64,000 nt of DNA from CAJQQY01 sp045106765 (GTDB taxonomy: Bacteria; Bacteroidota; Bacteroidia; Chitinophagales; Saprospiraceae): NCBI GenBank assembly GCA_045106765.1, contig JBGCFD010000001.1:1-64000 (forward strand), in the 5' to 3' direction. Shown here in pieces: positions 1-7,045 of this stretch. The notes below the pieces were generated by a model. It was not told where the DNA came from and did not search any database. It saw nothing but the letters and a program-made list of their open reading frames with translations. How positions within the stretch are numbered: the stretch's first letter is position 1; each line of letters opens with the position of its first letter. A program made the position numbers and the translations under genes.

Positions 1-452
1 AAATCAAAAGCTTCTTTTCCTTCTCGATCTAATTTATTAATGAAAACAATGATTGGAGTATTTCGCATTCGACAGACTTTGACCAACTTTTCCGTCTGCG
101 TTTCCACACCTTTTGCCACATCAATTACTACGATCACACTATCGGCAGCCGTCAAAGTTCGGAAAGTATCTTCTTGGAAATCTTGGTGACCAGGTGTATC
201 CAGAATATTAATTTTCAATCCTCGATAATTAAAAGCCATCACGGAAGTTGCCACAGAGATCCCTCTCTGTTTTTCAATTTCCATAAAATCAGAAGTAGCT
301 GTCTTTTTTATTTTATTGGATTTGACTGCACCTGCCACTTGGATCGCTCCACCAAAAAGCAATAGCTTTTCAGTCAAAGTAGTTTTACCTGCATCAGGGT
401 GACTGATGATGGCAAAGGTTCGTCGTCTATTTATTTCATCTACAAAACTCAT
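1..452 (-). CDS. prfC: Peptide chain release factor 3, N-terminal part (cut by window edge)
   Basis: RF3 is a translational GTPase that removes RF1/RF2 from the ribosome after termination. The visible 150 codons are the N-terminal end of the G domain. After MSFVDEINRRRTFAIISHPD comes the P-loop DAGKTT at about residues 20-25. The segment that follows (GGAIQVAGAVK, then SDFMEIEKQRGISVATSVM) is the RF3 form of switch I, which separates it from EF-G, LepA and TypA. The DTPGH motif and NKLDR (G4) are also present. The ATG at 452 lies about 70 bases downstream of a well-formed -33/-7 promoter. The reading frame is open to base 1, so the rest lies outside the window. The family call is firm. Confidence 0.95.
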   Translation of the reverse strand, partial: MSFVDEINRRRTFAIISHPDAGKTTLTEKLLLFGGAIQVAGAVKSNKIKKTATSDFMEIEKQRGISVATSVMAFNYRGLKINILDTPGHQDFQEDTFRTLTAADSVIVVIDVAKGVETQTEKLVKVCRMRNTPIIVFINKLDREGKEAFD

Positions 453-529
453 CGCTCGATTTTCTATTTAGAATTTACTCTTTAAATTACTAGAGTAAAC
501 CTATTTTTGAATTTAAAATTTTAAAGCTG

Positions 530-560
530 CAAAAGTACAACTTTAGCAGCTTTAAACAAA
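530..560 (-). promoter_or_regulatory. Bacteroidota-type promoter of prfC
   Basis: Read on the minus strand there is a -33 TTTG (560-557), a 19-base spacer and a -7 box TACTTTTG (537-530), matching the TTTG-N19-TAnnTTTG consensus exactly. Transcription would start near 524, giving a leader of about 70 bases before the prfC ATG. Confidence 0.75.
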
Positions 561-582
561 CTTCAAATATTCTTAATAAATG

Positions 583-999
583 CTAATTCAAATGCTTCTT
601 AATCTGTGTCAACATTACGCTTGGAGGTACTTCTTTGTGCAAATAAGTTTTCATCACACCAATCAAGTCTTCAGTCAATTTTTCATTAAAACCTAAACGA
701 AAACTCGCTTCGTAAATTAATTTTTCTTCTCCCTTTTCAATTCGACCGTCGACTCGCATCATGAATAAAAGGTAGTATAAAATGGTCATTCGTTCTCGTT
801 CATCGAGAGGAACTTTTAATGGGTATGCTTCTGGATTTTCGAGAATCTCATCAATTGAAAACGAATCTACGCCAATACTATCGGCAATATCTCTCAAGTA
901 TAATTTTTCAATATTCGAAACGGAATTATCCGATTTGGCTAATTTAAAAAGTAAAGCGATGATGGATTTTCTTTGCTCGATATCGTATTCTTCAAACAT
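583..999 (-). CDS. TerB-like family protein
   Basis: A 138-residue all-helical acidic protein with the layout of the TerB / DjlA-like domain. An N-terminal helix pair holds FKLAKSDNSVSNIEKLYL, the usual D/E-rich 'A.sDG.i...E...i..ia..lg' pattern. A second half-repeat, MMRVDGRIEKGEEKLIYEAS, carries a DGRIE motif. TerB proteins are thought to bind divalent metal at such acidic turns and often work near membranes or stress complexes. No tellurite-resistance genes are nearby. It lies 130 bases upstream of prfC on the same strand, but prfC has its own promoter, so the two are probably separate units. Its role is unknown. Confidence 0.7.
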   Translation of the reverse strand: MFEEYDIEQRKSIIALLFKLAKSDNSVSNIEKLYLRDIADSIGVDSFSIDEILENPEAYPLKVPLDERERMTILYYLLFMMRVDGRIEKGEEKLIYEASFRLGFNEKLTEDLIGVMKTYLHKEVPPSVMLTQIKKHLN

Positions 1000-1072
1000 G
1001 GGTTTATTTTTTTAGTTCTTTGACCATGAGGTTTGTCAAAGATTTTTTTTAATTAAAACTCAAAATAATAAT

Positions 1073-1080
1073 TATTTTTG
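1073..1080 (+). promoter_or_regulatory. -7 box upstream of the trpF-like gene
   Basis: TATTTTTG fits TAnnTTTG. No good -33 TTTG is seen at the proper distance. Transcription would begin near 1086, which argues against the upstream TTG at 1082 as the start codon of the gene that follows. Confidence 0.5.
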
Positions 1081-1102
1081 CTTGAACCTAAATTTTTATA
1101 TT

Positions 1103-1768
1103 TTGAAAAAAACTCATGTGAAAATTTGTTGTATCAGCAGCATTGAAGAAGCTCAAATGGCAATTGAAGCAGGAGCATCTGCTTTGGGTTTGGTTGGGCC
1201 GATGCCAAGTGGACCGGGCACTATCTCTAATGAAATGATTTTGAAAATTTCACAAGTTGTGGCAAATCAAGATGTGGAAACTTTTTTGTTGACTAGCGAA
1301 ACTACCGTCGAAGGAATTTATCATCATTATCAAAAAACGAAAACAACTACAATTCAGCTTGTTGATGAAATTGAAAAAGATGGTCATGCTCGGCTCAAAG
1401 AACTTTTACCAGAAGTAAAAATAATTCAAGTGTTACATGTCTTAAATAAAAAAACAATTGACGAAGCAGAACGATTAATGTATGAAGTTGATGCGTTACT
1501 ATTGGACTCGGGTAATCCGAATTTGACAATTAAAACACTTGGCGGAACTGGGAATATCCACAATTGGGAAATCAGTAAAAGCATTGTTATGAAGTCTATA
1601 GTTCCTGTCTGGTTAGCGGGTGGACTGAAGCCTAAAAATGTGCAAGAAGCTATTGCAACTGTTCAACCTTATGGATTAGATTTGTGCAGCGGAGTTCGAA
1701 TGAATGGAAGTTTAAATAGAAATAAGTTGTTATCCTTTTTTGATAAAGTAGAGAATGGACGCAACTAA
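1103..1768 (+). CDS. trpF: Phosphoribosylanthranilate isomerase (TrpF) family protein, stand-alone
   Basis: A (beta/alpha)8-barrel protein of 221 residues. TrpF converts N-(5'-phosphoribosyl)anthranilate to CdRP in tryptophan synthesis. The catalytic Cys is present in VKICCIS near the N-terminus, and the general-acid Asp in VDALLLDSG. The phosphate-binding strands are VWLAGGLKPKNV and GLDLCSGVRMNGSLN. Two positions are unusual: KICG is KICC, and the usual SGVE is SGVR. No other trp gene is near, so it is an orphan and may have a changed substrate. No ATG is available. A TTG at 1103 fits the -7 box and gives MKKTHVKICC; GTG 1118 and TTG 1082 are the alternatives. Confidence 0.75.
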   Translation: MKKTHVKICCISSIEEAQMAIEAGASALGLVGPMPSGPGTISNEMILKISQVVANQDVETFLLTSETTVEGIYHHYQKTKTTTIQLVDEIEKDGHARLKELLPEVKIIQVLHVLNKKTIDEAERLMYEVDALLLDSGNPNLTIKTLGGTGNIHNWEISKSIVMKSIVPVWLAGGLKPKNVQEAIATVQPYGLDLCSGVRMNGSLNRNKLLSFFDKVENGRN

Positions 1769-1839
1769 ATTTATCTGATTGCCGTCTAAAATATTAACAA
1801 GTAATTTATACCCCAAAAAAACATATAACCTTAATCAAA

Positions 1840-2028
1840 ATGATTGCATTAGGATTCACCAATATTGTCTTTTTTTCCTACGTTGTATATTTGATTTTTG
1901 AAAGAAAAAGAGAAGTTCATAAAAGTAAATTGTTTTGGCTATTATTGCTAGGACTATTTGTGTCACTCTACATTACTTCGCTATTTATTTTTGAAGAAAA
2001 TAATGCACCAATAATTATTGGATTGTAA
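1840..2028 (+). CDS. Small two-helix membrane protein, unknown
   Basis: A 62-residue protein with two hydrophobic helices (about residues 3-19 and 32-51) joined by the charged loop ERKREVHKSK. By the positive-inside rule the loop is cytoplasmic and both ends face out. I do not recognise the family; the shape is loosely like the short N-terminal membrane domain of phospholipase-D-type proteins, but that is weak. It follows trpF by 71 bases on the same strand and no terminator is visible between them. It starts at an ATG with an A-rich stretch before it, as is usual here. Codon use looks normal. Confidence 0.5.
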   Translation: MIALGFTNIVFFSYVVYLIFERKREVHKSKLFWLLLLGLFVSLYITSLFIFEENNAPIIIGL

Positions 2029-2061
2029 AATGACTTTCCAAGGTGTCAACCGTTCATCAAA

Positions 2062-2105
2062 TTTCTAAATCGTAAACTCCCATTTTGATGCAAACGATTT
2101 AGAAA
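2062..2105 (-). terminator. Hairpin after the hydroxyproline dehydratase gene
   Basis: A perfect 12-bp stem (TTTCTAAATCGT 2062-2073 with ACGATTTAGAAA 2094-2105) around a 20-base loop, starting 7 bases beyond the end of the convergent minus-strand gene. No U-run follows on either strand, so a Rho-independent terminator role is uncertain. Confidence 0.4.
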
Positions 2106-2111
2106 GTCGTC

Positions 2112-3170
2112 CTACCGTAGAAGAAAACCAAATTTAAATGGATCATCAGGATCAATCAAAAATTCATGTTGTCCAGTAATGTGTGCAGTTCCTTCCACTT
2201 GCGGAATCACCGCATCAAAATTTCCATACTTTTCTTCTCGAAGAATTGAACCTTTAAAAACACTTCCAGTAATGCTTTCAATAGTCATAGTTTCTCCAAT
2301 TTTAATTTCATTACGCATCAAATGAATTGGCATCCTTCCTGAAACTCCAGAACCTGTTGGACTACGGTCCACTTCTCCTTCGGCAAAAATACAAACGTTC
2401 CGACTATTCAGACCTTCCGAAACTGGACCGCCAATAAAAATAGTTCCATACAAAAAACTCAGATCGACTTCAAAAGGATGTTTGATTTTAGTATTTGAAT
2501 TCATAACAGCTCGCTTGATGTCCATTCCTTTTTGAATAAGTAAATTATGATTTTCAGGAACCAACGGAATGCCTAATTTATCAGCATCGACATAGGCATA
2601 AAATGCACCACCATAAGCCAAGTCATATTTCACATTTCCCAAACCTTTTACTTCTATTTCTTGATCAAGTGCAACAACAAAAGAGGGAACACAATGAAAA
2701 TAAACACTTTCCACTTCGCCATCTTTCACTTTTACAAAAGAATTAATTCGTCCACAAGGAGCATCAATTTTAATATGCGTTTCGGGGGAAGTAACTTTTA
2801 CCCAATTCATTTTTACAGCCAAAGTAGAGATCGCAATAATCGCATGTCCACACATCGTACTGTAGCCTTCATTATGTAAAAACAAAATTCCAAAATCTCC
2901 ATCTTCATCATTTGGAGGCAGCAAAATACAACCGTACATATCAGCATGACCACGAGGTTCATGCATTAAAGCAAGGCGTAAATAGTCAAAATTATTTTTT
3001 ATAAAATTACGATATTCGAGAATAGTACTACCTTCTAATCTTGGAAAGCCATCGAGGATGACTCGCAAAGGTTCGCCACCCGTATGCATATCGATGGTTT
3101 TTATTTTGAGCCAATGGTCAGGAGGCTCGAAAGTATGGCTAGTTTGTAATTTATCTAAAAAGGAAGGCAT
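2112..3170 (-). CDS. trans-L-3-hydroxyproline dehydratase (proline racemase family)
   Basis: A 352-residue, full-length member of the proline racemase family. Enzymes of this fold abstract the alpha proton of (hydroxy)proline with two facing active-site residues. Here the first is Cys107 in EGYSTMCGHA. The second site, DRSPTGSG, has Thr272 in place of the second Cys. The Cys/Thr pair is the signature of trans-3-hydroxy-L-proline dehydratases, which make pyrroline-2-carboxylate, and not of proline racemase or 4-hydroxyproline epimerase (Cys/Cys). Substrate-binding GGEPLR (31-36) is also present. No other hydroxyproline catabolic gene is adjacent. The ATG at 3170 gives the usual N-terminal length. 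The family is certain; the dehydratase call rests on the Thr. Confidence 0.85.
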   Translation of the reverse strand: MPSFLDKLQTSHTFEPPDHWLKIKTIDMHTGGEPLRVILDGFPRLEGSTILEYRNFIKNNFDYLRLALMHEPRGHADMYGCILLPPNDEDGDFGILFLHNEGYSTMCGHAIIAISTLAVKMNWVKVTSPETHIKIDAPCGRINSFVKVKDGEVESVYFHCVPSFVVALDQEIEVKGLGNVKYDLAYGGAFYAYVDADKLGIPLVPENHNLLIQKGMDIKRAVMNSNTKIKHPFEVDLSFLYGTIFIGGPVSEGLNSRNVCIFAEGEVDRSPTGSGVSGRMPIHLMRNEIKIGETMTIESITGSVFKGSILREEKYGNFDAVIPQVEGTAHITGQHEFLIDPDDPFKFGFLLR

Positions 3171-3255
3171 AGATTAAAATCTTTGATGTTAAATAAAAAA
3201 TGTTTTTCTTTGTAGTCTAAAATTCAAAATTTTATCAAATTCAAAAAATAATACA

Positions 3256-3396
3256 ATGTCAGATAATATCGTAAATGCAGGTGGTAAAGGAAAATTCATG
3301 GCGAAGCTAATTATAGGCTTTATCCTTTTTATTATGCTTTGGGCTTCTATCTATTATGCTAATTTTCAATTAGAATTTGATTATCCTTTGAAGTAA
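3256..3396 (+). CDS. 46-residue single-helix membrane peptide
   Basis: A short reading frame with a clear protein-like composition: a polar glycine-rich start (MSDNIVNAGGKGKFM), one transmembrane helix (about residues 15-32, AKLIIGFILFIMLWASIYYA) and a short acidic tail. A strong Rho-independent terminator begins 27 bases after its stop codon, which supports its being a real transcribed gene. I do not recognise the family. Confidence 0.55.
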   Translation: MSDNIVNAGGKGKFMAKLIIGFILFIMLWASIYYANFQLEFDYPLK

Positions 3397-3422
3397 AATA
3401 ATCATATTTTACTTTAAAAATT

Positions 3423-3460
3423 AACCCGCTCTTTTTTATAAAAGAGTGGGTTTGTTTTTT
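3423..3460 (+). terminator. Rho-independent terminator
   Basis: A 13-bp stem with one G-T pair (3423-3435 with 3440-3452), a TTAT loop and a TTTGTTTTTT tail. It ends the 46-residue peptide gene. On the other strand the run of A is weaker, but it could also help end the esterase message. Confidence 0.8.
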
Positions 3461-3476
3461 AATAAAAGTCAAAGTC

Positions 3477-6400
3477 TTAGTGTATGACTATAAAAGGAAA
3501 TGTTTTTCCATTAAACTTTTCGCTATCTATTTTGATAAAATAAGCGCCACTCTCCAATTGAACTGTTGAAATCTCAAATGTTTTCTCCGCGACTTCGTTT
3601 ACCGTTTTTTTCAAAGCTAAAATCCCATCAGAAGTGTAAATTAACACATCTAGTTTTTTTCCAATAAAAGATTCACTTGTAATTGTGATAAAACTATCTG
3701 CTGGGTTTGGGTAAAAAAATAAATCATTTAGGTTCGGTTTCAGAATTGGATTCGGATTATCAGAACAGCCGATCACTTCTAATTCTGTCATGGTAATCGC
3801 TCCTTCATTTTTTAATTGGAGGCGAATGTACCTGCCTGTTCGATCAATATTAATTTGACTTGGAGAACCTGCGATGTCTTCGATAAAATAAGGAGAAATG
3901 AAATTTTGAAGCAAAACAGTACTTAATTTTTCAGAAACAAAAGGTTCATCTGAAACGAGGACATAAAATTCTTTTAAGTTTTCATTGCAGCAATCTGTTC
4001 GATTCCAAATATTGATAGTTTCAATATTTGAAATGCTTCCTAAGTCCACTTCCCAAAATGCATTTTCTTTCCAATCAGTATTGGTAACTGAATTTTCTGC
4101 AAAGAAATCTCCATTGAGATTTCCATCAACAGCTCGATAAGAAGTTGCGCCAAGTTGAGTTCCTGATTGCTTAGTTGGTCGTTTTAATGCAAGATTAATT
4201 GAATTTTCACAGAGAGGAACTTGTGGATTATTAATTTCAAAAGATTGCGTCACATTTGCCGCAGGCGCAAAAAAAGTATTGCCATCTTGCGAAGCTTGAA
4301 TGATTACAGTTCCAGCAGTTCCGTTCAAGGAGACCCAATTATTGGCCATCGTAATTGGCCCTGAAATGACTTCAAAAATTATGGGCAAACCAGAGGTTGA
4401 AGTCGCATTTATTTGAAATGGGTTGTTAGTAATTAATTGATCAGCAATTGGAGCAAAAGTAATTTGTTGTGATTGCAAATTGATCAACTCTTCTACTTCG
4501 AAAGTTTGAATTACATTTTGTGCAGGCAGAAAAAAACTATTCCCGCTTTGCGAAGCTTGAACAAGGACAGTTCCTGATATTCCGTTGAGTGCAATGGTAT
4601 TTCCGTTGATTATTGCTGGTCCAGCAATAATTTGGAATGAAATCGGCAAGCCAGAACTTGCTGAGGCATTTATTTGAAAAGGTGCGTCAGTAGATAATTT
4701 ATTTGGAATAGGATCGAAGGAAATACTTTGTGTTTGCAATGCTAATTCTTCTACTTCGAAATTTTGAAGAACGTCAGGTGCAGGAAGGAAAAGATTATCT
4801 CCACTTTGAGAAGCTTTGATGGTAACTGTTCCGGCTGTTCCATCTAGTGTAATAATATTTCCATTTAATGTAGCTGGGCCAGAAACGATTTCAAAATTAA
4901 CAGGTAAACTAGAACTCGCAGTTGCATTTATTGAAAAAGGAGGATTCGTGTTTAGTTGATTCGAAATTGGATTGAAGTTAATTATTTGAGATTGTTGAGT
5001 AGAAGAATTTGTAACAGTAATTATAATCTCATCGATCAAAGTATAGTATTTATCTTCAGCTAAATTATTAGAATAGTCAGTTGCTGAAAATTGTAATGTG
5101 TAAATTCCAGCTTCAGAAAAAATAGCAGAGGTGTTGTAATTATTTTCATTGGAGAAAACGACATTACCCGGTCCGTTTATTTTTTTCCAAACCAAATCAG
5201 CTGTAGGATTGATCGTGGAATTATATTCCATCGTTCCTGAAAGGTCAGCTGATTCAGTAACTTCTATTGAAAAATTTTCTCCTGCATCAATCATATATCC
5301 TTTAGTGAAAACAGGAAAGGGGAATGGTGCATCCAAAACTCCAGGCACAAATCGACGCATAAAATCAAATCGTCCATTCCAATAATCAAAAGGATGTGAA
5401 TGTCCAAGATCTAAAGAATGAGTTAAATGTTTTTGTCCTGACAAAGCATTAAATACAGCAAAAGAAGTGGCTGCCGGAGTTACTAAATCTTTATAACTAA
5501 TGAATGTCCAAGAGATCCCTTGGAAACGTCGAGCAAAGTAAATAGCATCATAATATTTCGCTGCTGCTGCAACTAATACTTCATGTGCAGGAGTTCCAAC
5601 TCCTTGAATTGATTGATTAATATAGTTGGGGAAACCACCTGCTCGATCGTTTTGTAAGCCTAAATTTTGTCCCAATATTGGATTGCTCGTAATTAAATAT
5701 TTCACCCGATTATCTATACCAGCGACCAAAGTAGAAAGTCCTGCACCTTGACTCACTCCTGTAATGATTATATTTTCTCCATCAAAATCAGGTCTAGAAA
5801 AAATATAATCAATACATCGGACTCCCGCCATAACTGCTTGCTTATAGTAAAATCCATCAGGGGTAGTAATATCATTTGGTAAGTACGCCATAGGGTCAAT
5901 CTCATCGGGTTCGTCATTGTGAATAGAAATGGTTAGCGAAATCATATTTCCTTTTTCAGCTAGTTCGGGTTCAGGCAAGGTAATATTAGCGATGTCGCCA
6001 AAAGAAGGAAACGAGATCATCGCAGGGAACGGACCAGTTCCATCGGGGATGCTGAGGTAACCATAAATTCTTCGATTATCTATATTCGCAAGATTGATTC
6101 GATAGGTAGTTGCATAGTCGTTATTAGCATAAAAGGTAATCTCGGGATCAATTGGAATATTCGTAAGATTGTCGATTTGAGTATTCCAAAAAGTATCAAA
6201 ATCTACAGGTTCATCAGCAAAGGCTTCGATGTCAAATGGTGAAAAAGCAGCTCCTGCAATTGATTTATTTTCTCCCTGAATTATTTCACATAGAATAATT
6301 CCTGATTCATTGGTGGAATAGGAAACAGGAACTGTTTCACCAGCAAAAATATCTATCGTTCCAATAGAAATTGGAGAAGCATAATCATCATATTTTAAAG

Positions 6401-6587
6401 TATAATTAATGATTCCAGAAGAATCAGAAGTAATATTAAAAATAACAGTCTCACCACTATTATAATAACTATCTGCGTGATCTACAGTTACATTTAATTG
6501 GGAAAAAAATATGTTTGATAAAAAAAGTAAGAGTATTGTTATAAAAATACTTTTGCATTTATCTGATAGATAAAAAGTTAGCATCAT
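3477..6587 (-). CDS. Secreted CE7-type acetylxylan esterase-like protein with repeats, discoidin domain and T9SS sorting domain
   Basis: A 1036-residue exported multidomain protein. A signal peptide (about 1-30, ends NIFFSQ) is followed by a beta-rich segment. Next is an alpha/beta-hydrolase of the CE7 acetylxylan esterase / cephalosporin deacetylase group at about 125-430: nucleophile Ser279 in GVSQGAG, a probable acid in DLVTPAAT and a His in GHSHP. An Ig-like segment follows, then three tandem repeats of about 85 residues (about 532-790), an F5/8 type C (discoidin-like) carbohydrate-binding domain (about 795-940) and a T9SS type A sorting domain (YPNPADSF onward). Inferred role: removing acetyl groups from polysaccharide at the cell surface. 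The substrate cannot be read from sequence. A terminator lies beyond the stop and no promoter box was found. Confidence 0.85.
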   Translation of the reverse strand: MMLTFYLSDKCKSIFITILLLFLSNIFFSQLNVTVDHADSYYNSGETVIFNITSDSSGIINYTLKYDDYASPISIGTIDIFAGETVPVSYSTNESGIILCEIIQGENKSIAGAAFSPFDIEAFADEPVDFDTFWNTQIDNLTNIPIDPEITFYANNDYATTYRINLANIDNRRIYGYLSIPDGTGPFPAMISFPSFGDIANITLPEPELAEKGNMISLTISIHNDEPDEIDPMAYLPNDITTPDGFYYKQAVMAGVRCIDYIFSRPDFDGENIIITGVSQGAGLSTLVAGIDNRVKYLITSNPILGQNLGLQNDRAGGFPNYINQSIQGVGTPAHEVLVAAAAKYYDAIYFARRFQGISWTFISYKDLVTPAATSFAVFNALSGQKHLTHSLDLGHSHPFDYWNGRFDFMRRFVPGVLDAPFPFPVFTKGYMIDAGENFSIEVTESADLSGTMEYNSTINPTADLVWKKINGPGNVVFSNENNYNTSAIFSEAGIYTLQFSATDYSNNLAEDKYYTLIDEIIITVTNSSTQQSQIINFNPISNQLNTNPPFSINATASSSLPVNFEIVSGPATLNGNIITLDGTAGTVTIKASQSGDNLFLPAPDVLQNFEVEELALQTQSISFDPIPNKLSTDAPFQINASASSGLPISFQIIAGPAIINGNTIALNGISGTVLVQASQSGNSFFLPAQNVIQTFEVEELINLQSQQITFAPIADQLITNNPFQINATSTSGLPIIFEVISGPITMANNWVSLNGTAGTVIIQASQDGNTFFAPAANVTQSFEINNPQVPLCENSINLALKRPTKQSGTQLGATSYRAVDGNLNGDFFAENSVTNTDWKENAFWEVDLGSISNIETINIWNRTDCCNENLKEFYVLVSDEPFVSEKLSTVLLQNFISPYFIEDIAGSPSQINIDRTGRYIRLQLKNEGAITMTELEVIGCSDNPNPILKPNLNDLFFYPNPADSFITITSESFIGKKLDVLIYTSDGILALKKTVNEVAEKTFEISTVQLESGAYFIKIDSEKFNGKTFPFIVIH
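4215..4990 (-). repeat. Three tandem repeats of about 85 residues inside the esterase gene
   Basis: Each unit begins with a variant of I(N/S/T)F(N/D/A)PI, has GLP or SLP in the middle, then SGP or AGP, a G(T/I)(A/S)GTV motif and ends FFLPA or similar followed by FEV. The order of motifs is identical in all three. They look like surface-exposed beta-sandwich spacers produced by internal duplication. Confidence 0.8.
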
Positions 6588-7045
6588 GATTCTTTTGAAT
6601 TGATAAAGTAAATGAGAAATCTATATTTTTTTCTATCGTGTAAAAGAATTGTTATTAAAAATCAGTTATTGGGGAAGTGAAGTTGGAAAGGAGATTTTTT
6701 AGTTTCTCAAGTTTGATGTTATAAAAATAACAAAAAATATTTTATCAAGGAAAAATAAATTCAAAGGAGTTAAATGAAGGTGGTTAATATGAGAGGTAAA
6801 TAGCTAATATGAGAATTGTATATGTCTAAAACATAAAACTAGATTAAGTTTTTATCTAAAAAAATGACAGTCAAATTTATTTCTCAATGACAAAAAGTCT
6901 TTGTTTTTTTACGTTCAGGACATAATTTCAGAATTATGTAGATTTTTTTGCATTGGTCATGGATTTGATGATTAAATTGCGAACAGATAAAACGTAATAC
7001 GACTTTCCAAGTCGTAAAAATATAAAATCAGAAAAATTATATAAA
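6588..7045. other. 458-base gap upstream of clpB
   Basis: AT-rich with no credible gene. It holds a purine-rich AAAGGAG before a nine-codon frame (about 6773-6802), a weak TAAATTGC box near 6975 and a 19-base palindrome close to the clpB start. It presumably contains the divergent control regions of the esterase and clpB. Confidence 0.5.
6998..7016 (+). promoter_or_regulatory. Palindrome in the clpB leader
   Basis: TACGACTTTCCAAGTCGTA is a perfect 8-bp stem with a TCC loop, followed by four more A, 29 bases before the clpB ATG. It could be a protein-binding site or an RNA hairpin in the leader. A diverged partial copy (TGACTTTCCAAGG) lies at 2031-2043. Confidence 0.4.

Noticed and set aside
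6770..6805. A good-looking AAAGGAG followed by a nine-codon frame (MKVVNMRGK) upstream of clpB.
   Set aside because: Shine-Dalgarno sites are not typical of this phylum, the frame is tiny, and no conservation can be tested here.
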